IMG/VR virus record: IMGVR_UViG_3300009537_001678 | Location: 1 to 20,210 of that record | Direction: 5' to 3' (one strand) | DNA from: a virus | DNA: 20,210 nt | The notes under the pieces: model-generated | Database searches by the model: none | Told to the model about the DNA's origin: nothing | The model's input: the letters and a program-made list of their open reading frames with translations, nothing else | Shown: piece after piece, positions 6,627 through 13,220 of the stretch | How positions within the stretch are numbered: position 1 is the first letter of the stretch | Layout of the letters: each line of letters opens with the position of its first letter | Program-made: the position numbers and the translations under genes

Positions 6627-8019
6627 GCTATGGGCGCATCAGAAAGAGATCGTGGAAACGATTGAAAGGAAGCAAGGGATAATTATCAACGCCGGGATGG
6701 GTACAGGTAAGACGCTGGCTACCCTTACTTTTATTTCAGATCACCCTGAGTTAAATGTATTGATCGTGACTACAAAAGCAGGTATTCAGGTCTGGAAAGA
6801 TGAGATTGAAAAGCACATGCCCCCTGATTTTGAATACTTAGTGTTGGAGAGGGGTACGGTTAAACAAAAAGCGACAGCGGTAGCTGCAACCCGTTTTTCT
6901 GTAGTGATTACTAACTATGAGAGTGTGTGGCGAGAGCCTCTATGGGGGGCGTTACTCCACTCTGATCTGGGTGCGATCATACTTGATGAAAGTCATAAGA
7001 TCAAAGCCCATAACAGTAAGGTTAGTAAAGGGCTATACAAGCTGGCAAAGGAAACTAAAGCGAAGTATCGAGTATGTTTAACGGGCACTCCTTTTCCTAA
7101 TAGTCCGTTGGATATATTTGGACAGGCACGGTTTGTCGATGACACTCTGTTTAATCAGACAATAAACGGTAGACAGGCGCGTTACAGTACCAGCTTTACC
7201 TTGTTTCGCGCACACTATGCAATACTTGTGCCTGTAGGGTCACACATCTATAAGGAAGTCGGATATAAAAACCAAGATGAGATGCACAAGATATTAGGAG
7301 AAATAACGATGACCGTTGATCGGAACGCAGTGCTTGACTTACCGCCGGAACAGCACATTGTCCGCCGTGTTGAGTTAGAGCCAAAGGCCAGACGTATCTA
7401 TGATAGTCTGGCTAAAGAGATGATTGCTGAACTGGCAGAGGGGGTGCTGACTGTTGATAACGTACTTGTAAAGGCTTTACGCTTACAACAGCTTACAGGT
7501 GGTTTTGTTCGCCCCGACAACAGTGAGGAATACCAGCGCGTATCCCTGGCTAAGGCAGCGATGACAGAGGATATTCTGTTTGGTATTTCCCCTACTCAGC
7601 CTGTGGTTGTCTTTGCTCGTTTTACTGAAGAGATTAAGCACCTTAAACAGTATCTATCTGATCGGGGTTATCGGGTCGCCCTGCTTACGGGACAGGTTAA
7701 TGAGTTACGTTTCTGGAAAATGGGGCAGTATCGTATCTTGATTGTTCAGATAGATACGGGCAGCGAGGCTATTGATCTTACAGATGCCCACTACGCAATT
7801 TACTACTCCCATACTTATAGTTTGGGTAAGTATGAACAGTCATTAGCCCGTCTCAGTCGCCCCCGGTTCGATACACCAGAGGCTGTGTTATTTTACCATA
7901 TCGTTGCGAAGAATACGATTGATGTGGATATTCAGACGGCTTTGGCTAAGAAGTTCAATGTTAAAGAAGAACTGATCGCTGGAATTAAAGAGTATACAAT
8001 TGGGGGTTATAGGGTTTGA
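6619..8019 (+). CDS. SNF2-like superfamily 2 helicase
   Basis: The 466-residue protein has an HQKE segment at 7-10, Walker A G-M-G-T-G-K-T (26-32), Walker B L-D-E-S-H (DESH at 123-126), motif III T-G-T-P (155-158) and a motif VI region with Q407, R411 and R414 (QSLARLSRPRF). The DESH box and compact length fit phage SNF2-type DNA translocases. It probably remodels or unwinds DNA for the adjacent VRR-NUC nuclease or clears proteins ahead of replication. It starts inside the nuclease gene (8-base overlap). Its stop forms TGATG with a very short downstream frame. Motif VI has RP where many SNF2 proteins have an R-x-G-Q run, which is common in phage forms. Confidence 0.9.
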   Translation: MTKLWAHQKEIVETIERKQGIIINAGMGTGKTLATLTFISDHPELNVLIVTTKAGIQVWKDEIEKHMPPDFEYLVLERGTVKQKATAVAATRFSVVITNYESVWREPLWGALLHSDLGAIILDESHKIKAHNSKVSKGLYKLAKETKAKYRVCLTGTPFPNSPLDIFGQARFVDDTLFNQTINGRQARYSTSFTLFRAHYAILVPVGSHIYKEVGYKNQDEMHKILGEITMTVDRNAVLDLPPEQHIVRRVELEPKARRIYDSLAKEMIAELAEGVLTVDNVLVKALRLQQLTGGFVRPDNSEEYQRVSLAKAAMTEDILFGISPTQPVVVFARFTEEIKHLKQYLSDRGYRVALLTGQVNELRFWKMGQYRILIVQIDTGSEAIDLTDAHYAIYYSHTYSLGKYEQSLARLSRPRFDTPEAVLFYHIVAKNTIDVDIQTALAKKFNVKEELIAGIKEYTIGGYRV

Positions 8020-8046
8020 TGAGATTATTAGAGAGGATAAGGCGTT

Positions 8047-8193
8047 ATGACACAGATCAGTTATATGAAGATGGAGCGCGGGATTGAATGGGATTATATG
8101 GCACGAGATTATAGTTATGAAGTGTGTGATTACTGGCAGGACGGGGATATGATATATCCAGGCGTGTCAGTATATCGCCGTAATACGAGGTGA
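8047..8193 (+). CDS. Small hypothetical protein (48 aa)
   Basis: An ATG at 8047 follows AGAGGATAAGG and reads 48 codons to TGA 8191-8193. The product is rich in Tyr, Asp and Trp (IEWDYMARDYSYEVCDYWQDGD) with a basic C-terminal end, and has no recognised family. It fills the gap between the helicase and the membrane protein, in the strand and spacing expected of the operon. A 22-codon frame starting by TGATG overlap at 8019 and ending at 8087 competes with it and could be a leader; it is too short to judge. Confidence is moderate because only the binding site and context support this gene. Confidence 0.55.
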   Translation: MTQISYMKMERGIEWDYMARDYSYEVCDYWQDGDMIYPGVSVYRRNTR

Positions 8194-8227
8194 AAGATTT
8201 AGAATAGTCTATATAAAGGAAGGCATT

Positions 8228-9091
8228 ATGGGGTTTGATGAAGCGTGGGAAAAGTTTCAACACGAGTATCAGGCGGTTAACCTGCCCCCAGAAAAACCAG
8301 AGATACAGTCCCGTTCAAAGTGGCAACGACGTTCTCTGGCGCTGGCAGTAATTGGGAGCAGCATATTTTCAACACTGCACTCTGTCCCTACACTGCTTAA
8401 AAGTCTGGGCATGGATTTGTCAGGGACTTCCCCACTTATCATCGTTGGGATCGGGGCAGTTATTACCATGATGGCTGAGATACCGTTGTTTGTGTTTGCC
8501 TTTATTCGTGTGCGGTACAAGGCGCGTCAACAGATGTCTAGTGTCGGGTCAACCCTCACTTGGTTGAAGCGTGGGCTAATTATGGTGTTTGTCCTCATGC
8601 TGGTATCTAACGTTGTAGCGTCACTGGAAGGGTTTGACATCGAATTGCCGGGCATTGTCCGGCTTGCTCTGGCGATATTTTTAGGCGCGTCTGCACCAAT
8701 GGTAGCGTTGATTAGTGGTGAGACCTTTGCTATCTTAGATATTGAGGGGCGTACAGACGAGCGTAAGGGCATGGCGATCTATGATAAAGCGGTAGCAGAG
8801 TACGAGGAAGCAAAGAGACGCTCCTGGAACTCTCGAAAAGGCCGTATGATTGAACGTACATCGAACGTACAGGATCGTACACTGTACGATGTTCGTTCGA
8901 TAACGAACGTACAAAATCGTACAGATCGTACAAAACGAACAAAGCCTGAACAAATAGCAGACATGATCGTACAAAACGGGCATGAAAATATGACTGTACG
9001 CGAACTACGTGAAGCCTATGCGGACATGAGTACATCGTTAGATACGCTTAGTAAGGCCAGAAAGATTGCAAGAAACGAAAACGATGCTTGA
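8228..9091 (+). CDS. Four-helix membrane protein with cytoplasmic HTH-like tail
   Basis: The 287-residue protein starts after AAAGGAAGG. Hydrophobic segments at about 37-58, 68-93, 114-134 and 144-170 predict four membrane helices with both ends in the cytoplasm. A charged helix follows (about 180-200), then a repetitive R-T/N-V-Q linker (209-238), and then a segment of about 240-281 (PEQIADMIVQNG, MTVRELREAYADMS, LDTLSKARKIA) whose three-helix pattern resembles a DNA-binding helix-turn-helix. The layout, membrane part plus C-terminal HTH, recalls proteins on actinobacterial plasmids and phages, but I cannot name a family with certainty. The linker-coding DNA is packed with CGTACA repeats. 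It is the last early gene and converges on the lysis-like operon. A role in tethering DNA or replication to the membrane is inference. Confidence 0.85.
   Translation: MGFDEAWEKFQHEYQAVNLPPEKPEIQSRSKWQRRSLALAVIGSSIFSTLHSVPTLLKSLGMDLSGTSPLIIVGIGAVITMMAEIPLFVFAFIRVRYKARQQMSSVGSTLTWLKRGLIMVFVLMLVSNVVASLEGFDIELPGIVRLALAIFLGASAPMVALISGETFAILDIEGRTDERKGMAIYDKAVAEYEEAKRRSWNSRKGRMIERTSNVQDRTLYDVRSITNVQNRTDRTKRTKPEQIADMIVQNGHENMTVRELREAYADMSTSLDTLSKARKIARNENDA
8852..9000. repeat. Cluster of ten CGTACA elements with two palindromes (iteron/operator-like)
   Basis: CGTACA occurs on the plus strand beginning at 8855, 8866, 8876, 8908, 8918, 8927 and 8968, usually as GAACGTACA or GATCGTACA. It also occurs inverted (TGTACG) at 8884-8888 and at 8995-9000. 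ATCGTACA-C-TGTACGAT (8874-8890) is a perfect 8-bp inverted repeat with a one-base centre. GTTCGTT-CGAT-AACGAAC (8891-8908) is a second, 7-bp palindrome. The copies fall in different codon phases of the surrounding gene (CGT ACA = Arg-Thr, or xxC GTA CAx), so a protein repeat alone does not explain them. This is the layout of a protein-binding array: a replication origin, a multi-operator or a partition site. Elsewhere in the window CGTACA is scattered singly, for example at 1199 and 5483. Confidence 0.75.
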
Positions 9092-9119
9092 GCCTTTATG
9101 CTCTAATCTTTGTCAAGCA
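9085..9119 (-). terminator. Weak hairpin at the convergent junction
   Basis: TGCTTGA (9085-9091) and TCAAGCA (9113-9119) are a perfect 7-bp inverted repeat, with an alternative inner GAGC/GCTC pair. Read on the minus strand it is followed by a T-rich run (TCGTTTTCGTTTCTT) inside the opposite gene. It could terminate the lysis-like operon where it meets the early operon. The long loop makes this uncertain. Confidence 0.3.
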
Positions 9120-9435
9120 ATACGAACAACCTGTCGAGCCGATCTGCAATACTGGCAAGACAACGTTCTAAGGTAGAGAGCGTTTCCTGAGTACGCTCTC
9201 TATCTGTTTTTATATCTTCTCGTATGTCCCGCATAGTTAGAGTAAGCTCTCGAATGGCTTCAGTCAAATGATCCGTAAACTTCCCCCATATTTCATCGGT
9301 ATCTGTTCGTGCTTTTGTAAATCCGATTATAATGCCCGACAGGAGCTTGTAAGCCCCTGTCGTTAGAATGATCGCAGTTGTCAGTATAGCAATGACGATC
9401 CCGGCCTCGCCTAATGCTTGTACAAACTCTGTCAT
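9103..9435 (-). CDS. Small membrane/coiled-coil protein, possible second holin-like protein
   Basis: The 110-residue protein has one N-terminal hydrophobic stretch (about 12-39, GIVIAILTTAIILTTGAY) followed by a charged helix with heptad spacing (about 45-108, ending LASIADRLDRLFVLLDKD). This order, one membrane helix and then a cytoplasmic coil, resembles BhlA/UviB-type holin-like proteins, but no signature is decisive. It begins by ATGA overlap with the metallophosphoesterase gene and is the last gene of the operon driven from the promoter near 10812-10840. It ends 11 bases from the convergent early operon. A holin or anti-holin role is inferred only from topology and context; a tail or membrane-anchored accessory protein is possible. 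Confidence 0.7.
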   Translation of the reverse strand: MTEFVQALGEAGIVIAILTTAIILTTGAYKLLSGIIIGFTKARTDTDEIWGKFTDHLTEAIRELTLTMRDIREDIKTDRERTQETLSTLERCLASIADRLDRLFVLLDKD

Positions 9436-10397
9436 GTAATCCTACTCCAGTCTGTGAGGTACGGGTTGTCTGTCCACAACTCACCTCGCCCGTCAATAAT
9501 AATTCCAAAGCCTTTGTTCATATTCGGCATTTTGTTTGTCTTTAGTTGCACATAGTCAAACATGCTCGGTTCATGTAACCCACCAATATCCAGTATGATA
9601 TAGCGCCCCCATTCATCTAACCCAATGGCGCTAAAGTGGTTGTGGGTAACGACAACGTTGGCTTGAAACTTTTGGGCCATTATGTTGCCGATGACCAGCT
9701 TGTTCTTACTATAGTTTTGTTGGTGGGATACAACCCACTTTTGACCTCCGCTATAATGGGTGATACGATCATAGGGAGAGGTCCTTAGAATTGTTCTCAG
9801 GCCGGGGACGATAGTTAGCATTTCAGCAAAGTCGAAAAACTCTAAATCCCCCTGCAAGTTTTCCATAAACCAGTCGTCGTGGTTGCCGGGCGTAAACCAT
9901 ATTTCATTGAACCAGTTGGCGTAATATTTTAAGAGTTCTCGCCCTTTCTTTAGTTCATAGCTGATAGTCGGCGGTCTTACTTTTCGTTTATGGTGTTTAG
10001 CAGATGATCCCGCGTCAAACAAGTCGCCCGCTATATGGAGTTTTTTGATGCCATAATAACGGGCTACATCTACCACCCGTTCAGCCAGATCAAAATCTGT
10101 TTTAGGGAGATGTATGTCTGAGATAACGACTACATCTCCTGTAAGGGTTTGATGTCCGTTAAAGACCGGGATACCTTTTTCTTCTTCTATCCCATAACGA
10201 TAGGTGTCTTGCCGCCTGTTTTTTCTGGACAGGGATAGCCTTTCTGATTTTATGTCTCGACTTACGCCAGCTATGACGTTGCGGCTCACCTTTATACCTA
10301 ATCGCGTTGTCTCCCGTTCTGCGATTTGTTTGAATGTCTTGTTCTGTAACAGGGCAGCGGCTATGTACTCTAGGTCTAAACGATCCCGGATAGCCAT
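9432..10397 (-). CDS. Calcineurin-like metallophosphoesterase with N-terminal HTH-like region
   Basis: This 321-residue protein carries the full metallophosphoesterase motif series: D94-x-H96 (SDIHLP), G124-D125-x-x-D128, G-N-H-D (171-174), H225 and the paired H252-x-H254. Such enzymes use two metal ions to cleave phosphodiesters or phosphomonoesters; the substrate is unknown. Residues of about 8-50 (LEYIAAALLQNKTFKQIAERE, then SRNVIAGVSRDI) look like a helix-turn-helix, suggesting DNA binding. ATG 10397 is chosen over an in-frame TTG at 10439 because GGGGAG at 10405-10410 is 7 bases ahead and the TTG version would run deep into the holin gene. It sits between two membrane protein genes in a lysis-like operon, overlapping the downstream one by four bases. 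It is not a peptidoglycan hydrolase by sequence. Confidence 0.9.
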   Translation of the reverse strand: MAIRDRLDLEYIAAALLQNKTFKQIAERETTRLGIKVSRNVIAGVSRDIKSERLSLSRKNRRQDTYRYGIEEEKGIPVFNGHQTLTGDVVVISDIHLPKTDFDLAERVVDVARYYGIKKLHIAGDLFDAGSSAKHHKRKVRPPTISYELKKGRELLKYYANWFNEIWFTPGNHDDWFMENLQGDLEFFDFAEMLTIVPGLRTILRTSPYDRITHYSGGQKWVVSHQQNYSKNKLVIGNIMAQKFQANVVVTHNHFSAIGLDEWGRYIILDIGGLHEPSMFDYVQLKTNKMPNMNKGFGIIIDGRGELWTDNPYLTDWSRIT

Positions 10398-10401
10398 AGA
10401 A

Positions 10402-10764
10402 CTACTCCCCACGACGTTCAGCGAAAAGCATAGCTTCAATGGCAGCGTCTAAAACAGACAGATCAATGTTTTTATAGCCTGCCTCTCTAAGATAGTTATA
10501 AGCCGCATCCATCGCAGCTTCTTTTTTAGTTTTACCATACTCTCTTAGCAACTGATCTGCTCCGATCTGCTCTGCAAAGTAGATAGCCAAGCCTACAGCA
10601 CTGCCTAAACTGGTACGAAAGTTTTCTGGTAAATATCGCTCGATGTTGGCCTTATGTCGTTTGTACCAGACTGACGCTCCGGCGACGATAAGAGGTACGA
10701 TGTAAGGTAATAGTACCGCTAAAAGGTTAATGGCAGATTGTAACAACGTTTCAGCTTCGTTCAT
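10402..10764 (-). CDS. Phage holin, LLH family
   Basis: The 120-residue protein fits the LL-H-type (superfamily 6) holins: a short N terminus, one membrane helix at about 11-32 (AINLLAVLLPYIVPLIVAG), a basic region (WYKRHK), then a soluble helical domain with the family's conserved pieces AIYFAEQ (60-66), G-K-T-K-K-E-A-A (77-84) and IDLSVLDAAIEAML (100-113). Holins of this type form membrane holes that release or activate the endolysin. AGGAG lies 7 bases before the ATG. It is the first gene after the consensus promoter at 10812-10840, so it can be expressed independently of the tail genes. No endolysin gene is found next to it. Confidence 0.8.
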   Translation of the reverse strand: MNEAETLLQSAINLLAVLLPYIVPLIVAGASVWYKRHKANIERYLPENFRTSLGSAVGLAIYFAEQIGADQLLREYGKTKKEAAMDAAYNYLREAGYKNIDLSVLDAAIEAMLFAERRGE

Positions 10765-10811
10765 GGTAGCTCTCCTAGTAGTTGAGATAGGCTGGCAATT
10801 CTTTACGGTGA

Positions 10812-10840
10812 ATTATATAGTATGAAGCCCTTAAAGTCAA
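10812..10840 (-). promoter_or_regulatory. Consensus sigma-70 promoter for the holin operon
   Basis: On the minus strand, TTGACT (10840-10835) and a perfect TATAAT (10817-10812) are separated by exactly 17 bases. The start of transcription would be near 10805, about 40 bases before the holin ATG. The promoter occupies the 79-base gap between the last tail gene and the holin, the only sizeable gap on this strand. It is close to ideal, so the operon may be read by unmodified host RNA polymerase unless a bound protein blocks it. Confidence 0.85.
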
Positions 10841-10843
10841 CTG

Positions 10844-11740
10844 TTAAAGTACCGCCGCTAAAAATCTAACCCCTCTATTTGTATCCAGACTGGGGTCGCT
10901 TGATCCGGTTTTTCTCCACACGATTTTAATCGTCACGCTGCCGCTATATCCCACCAACAAGGCTTGCATCTGGGCTTGTACATAGTCAGAAGTATTTACA
11001 AACTCGACATACCCGTTACCGCTGCTACTGGCGCTGGAAAAGTAGGCAGTGTCATTAATATAAATATCAAAGGCTGCGTCGTTGATAACGCCTGCATAGA
11101 ACTTAACCAGGATATGTCCGCTCTGTGCGTTGGTAAGGGTTATCTCAAACTCGTCGCTTATACTGACAAAGGTCGTACTACTAGTTGTATGGTCACTGTT
11201 GCCCAACAAGTTTAAGGTTGTAGAACTATCTAAGTAAAACTCAATTTCTGCAAACCCGCTCGATGTACCCCCAGAACTGTTGGTAATATATACCCTGTAA
11301 TAGCGGTACTTTGTCGTGTTTGTAAATGTGAATGTTTTTACTTCTAGGGTTGTCCAGGTTATACTAGACTGGGTATCTAAAACAGCCCAGTTGGTATCGT
11401 CGTTACTCCCCTCAAAAGTCCAGTCGCTAGGAGAATGCGCCGGAGTGGCGTGGCCAGTTATGATATATTTCTGTACTGCCTGTGGAAACCCGGCCAGATC
11501 AGCTTTCCACCAGCAGGGGAGTTCGACATTGGAACGCCATTGAGTTGCGGTGCTGCCGTCAATAGCATATTCTTGTAGTTGGCCACTAGCCTCTGAACTA
11601 GCACCAGGGACAGGTTTAGCCAGACTGAAATAATAAGTATCAGGCGCTTCTAATACTCGTAGATCGTCTATGATTTTCTGTATATCAGCAACGCCTAACG
11701 TTGTAGCATCGACAAAGGTGGGCGGAGTTGACCAAGCCAT
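10844..11740 (-). CDS. Tail-tip/fibre protein with inserted discoidin (F5/8 type C) domain
   Basis: The 298-residue protein has three parts. Residues 1-32 (PPTFVDATTLGVADIQKIIDDLRVL) are the attachment segment shared with the three upstream genes. Residues of about 38-170 form a discoidin-like domain: SSEASGQLQEYAIDGSTATQW, WWKADL, a W-x-F-E-G-S-N-D strand and KYRYYRVYITNSSGG, ending in FAEIEFY. Residues of about 176-298 are a beta-sandwich like the C-terminal domain of its neighbours. Discoidin domains bind sugars or lipids, so this is a candidate receptor-binding protein of the tail tip. It abuts the preceding gene (TAAATG) and is the last tail gene before the holin promoter. The discoidin call is from motif recognition; sugar specificity is unknown. 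Confidence 0.82.
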   Translation of the reverse strand: MAWSTPPTFVDATTLGVADIQKIIDDLRVLEAPDTYYFSLAKPVPGASSEASGQLQEYAIDGSTATQWRSNVELPCWWKADLAGFPQAVQKYIITGHATPAHSPSDWTFEGSNDDTNWAVLDTQSSITWTTLEVKTFTFTNTTKYRYYRVYITNSSGGTSSGFAEIEFYLDSSTTLNLLGNSDHTTSSTTFVSISDEFEITLTNAQSGHILVKFYAGVINDAAFDIYINDTAYFSSASSSGNGYVEFVNTSDYVQAQMQALLVGYSGSVTIKIVWRKTGSSDPSLDTNRGVRFLAAVL

Positions 11741-12235
11741 TTATATCTCCCATGCGACAAAATAAGGTTTATTGGCAGCGTACAGGGTTAAAGTACCTGT
11801 AGATGACATCCACCAATAGAGGGAGAAACTATAAGTTCCCGCTTTTAAGTTTGGGAATATTTTCATAATGGTTATAGGGTGCTTGTAACGATTGCCTATT
11901 ATTGTACCGTTTAGTCCTGTTACTTGGGCAGGAATAATTTCACCTGTTTCAAAAATGTCTACTGCACCTAATCCGCCAGTTGCTACTGCAAATACCCCAC
12001 AAAATAAGGTTATGATGATCCCCCCAGTTGTTGTTAAAGACAAATCAAAGTTTGTACTTATTTTGGTAGTTGTTTGGGTACTGGTTGTATAGTCTCCCCC
12101 AGAACCAGGATCAAGGTATTCATCATAGGGTGGGGCGGCTAGGTGAGTTAAATTGCCGCTTAGTTGGTTGTTGAGTATGGCGGCAGTTAGTACCGTACCT
12201 TGTTTGATAATGTCTACAGGCTCAGTCCACGTCAT
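11741..12235 (-). CDS. Tail-tip/fibre protein, paralogue 3 (164 aa)
   Basis: The protein starts MTWTEPVDIIKQGTVLTAAILN-x-x-L, the short N-terminal module seen in many phage tail-tip proteins and in its three neighbours, followed by a region ending in LAAPPYDEYL. The rest is a predicted beta-sandwich (GGIIITLFCGVFAVATGG, a central strand with GNRYKHPITIMKIFPNLKAGTYSFSLYWW, and a final LTLYAANKPYFVAWEI). The L-x-A-G-x-y-s-f-s-l-y-W pattern matches the equivalent segment of the other paralogues (LTAGVHTISAQW, LTPGQHRLTVWA). Start and stop overlap or abut neighbours (ATGA, TAAATG). A role in baseplate or receptor binding is inferred from order and fold. Confidence 0.75.
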   Translation of the reverse strand: MTWTEPVDIIKQGTVLTAAILNNQLSGNLTHLAAPPYDEYLDPGSGGDYTTSTQTTTKISTNFDLSLTTTGGIIITLFCGVFAVATGGLGAVDIFETGEIIPAQVTGLNGTIIGNRYKHPITIMKIFPNLKAGTYSFSLYWWMSSTGTLTLYAANKPYFVAWEI

Positions 12236-12759
12236 GTGAATAACTCCACAACGTTCAGCGCGTTATTTCGAGCTCTAAGGGTAACTGTGCCCGTATTCTT
12301 TCGTTTTGCCCACACCGTTAGTCGGTGTTGTCCAGGGGTTAGACCTTCTATGATTGCCCAGACCTCTTTTCTTTGGTACCCAATATAGCTCTCACTTTTT
12401 AAGAACATTAACCCGTCCTCACCGCCTAAAAAGTAGTCATCATCTACCTTTATATCGACATAGCCTATGGTCGTTGCGTTAGAATTAACAAACTGAACCT
12501 GTAAGGTGACTAGAACTATGCCCCCACGATATTCAAAATCAACTTCCCAGTAATCCGCCTCTACTTCTGCCCACGTAGCAGAGGCAATTGAATAGTCCTT
12601 TATTGTCGGAACGCCGGGAGAACTATAATATAGGTATTCTGAAGCGTAGGCAGGGTCTTTTAGGTACTGTAAATTCCTCTCTATATCTTTCAGATCGTTT
12701 AGGGTTAGTCGATCTGCGCTGACTACATCAGAAATATCAGTCCAATAAATATTTGTCAT
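12232..12759 (-). CDS. Tail-tip/fibre protein, paralogue 2 (175 aa)
   Basis: The N-terminal module is IYWTDISDVVSADRLTLNDLKDIERNLQYL, corresponding to residues 1-33 of the other three genes. The body is beta-rich (YEWEVDFEYRGG-like strands near 75, then IVLVTLQVQFVN, IDVKVDDDYFLG-type strands and LTPGQHRLTVWAKRKNTGTVTLRARN). The C-terminal L-x-P-G-x-H and the final alternating hydrophobic strand match the jelly-roll-like end of paralogues 1 and 3. It overlaps both neighbours by ATGA. It probably forms part of the distal tail structure or adhesin cluster together with them. No enzyme motif or signal peptide is present. Confidence 0.75.
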   Translation of the reverse strand: MTNIYWTDISDVVSADRLTLNDLKDIERNLQYLKDPAYASEYLYYSSPGVPTIKDYSIASATWAEVEADYWEVDFEYRGGIVLVTLQVQFVNSNATTIGYVDIKVDDDYFLGGEDGLMFLKSESYIGYQRKEVWAIIEGLTPGQHRLTVWAKRKNTGTVTLRARNNALNVVELFT

Positions 12760-13220
12760 AGTTCCCTGACCACAAATTGGATATAACTGTTATCATACAG
12801 CGTAGCCGTACCAGTAAAAGCCCGCCACTGTGCGCTGATCGTATGAACTCCGGCAGTTAATTCCAGAATACGCTGGACACATATACCGCTCTCTGCATCG
12901 CCTTGTCCTAATCCTGTAGTATCGGCGGCCAGATTTGCGCCGTCTACATAAAGATCAAAAGCCGCATTATCGGCGCGACCATAGAGGGCGATAAGAACAG
13001 GGCCGCCTTGAGAGGTAAAATTAATAGACATATTTGTACCGTCAATATCCCCCATTATAGCGGAGGTGGTCGTATAATCCCCCCCTGCGGTACTGCGTGT
13101 ATAGATATAGATAGGCGGGTTTCTAAGGAAGTCAATGTTATGAATGAGATAGTTTATAAATTCCTTTGTTAGATTATCTCCAACCGATACATCAGCCAGA
13201 TCGTTGTATGTTGATGTCAT
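12756..13220 (-). CDS. Tail-tip/fibre protein, paralogue 1 (154 aa)
   Basis: The N-terminal module TYNDLADVSVGDNLTKEFINYLIHNIDFL (about 4-32) introduces a beta-sandwich containing GGPVLIALYGRADNAAFDLYVDGANLA, then GICVQRILELTAGVHTISAQWRAFTGTATLYD and IQFVVREL at the end. This layout, 'open/closed strand, N-x-A-x-x-x-L-Y-V-D-G, L-x-A-G-x-H-T-x-x-x-x-W', is common in phage tail-fibre tip domains. It starts directly after the tail hub stop (TAAATG). Its place right after the hub gene is the usual site for fibre or adhesin genes. The role in host binding is inferred. Confidence 0.78.
   Translation of the reverse strand: MTSTYNDLADVSVGDNLTKEFINYLIHNIDFLRNPPIYIYTRSTAGGDYTTTSAIMGDIDGTNMSINFTSQGGPVLIALYGRADNAAFDLYVDGANLAADTTGLGQGDAESGICVQRILELTAGVHTISAQWRAFTGTATLYDNSYIQFVVREL

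Noticed and set aside
8019-8087. 22-codon frame beginning by TGATG overlap with the helicase stop
   Set aside because: It is too short to support and competes with the 48-codon frame at 8047, which has a better binding site; it may be a leader but nothing shows it.
8852-9000. CRISPR array
   Set aside because: Repeats are only 6-9 bases, irregularly spaced, on both orientations, and inside a coding gene. No cas genes are present; the Cas4-like nuclease is a recombination-type gene.
8730-9035. Several overlapping minus-strand frames rich in Val, Arg, Phe and Cys
   Set aside because: They are reverse readings of the CGTACA-rich DNA (complement TGTACG gives repeated C-T and V-R pairs) and lie opposite a well-supported gene.
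10398-10439. TTG start extending the metallophosphoesterase by 14 residues
   Set aside because: It would overlap the end of the holin gene, and ATG 10397 has a well-spaced GGGGAG.
9103-10764. Endolysin in the lysis-like operon
   Set aside because: None of the three genes shows amidase, muramidase, CHAP or peptidase motifs; the middle gene is clearly a metallophosphoesterase.
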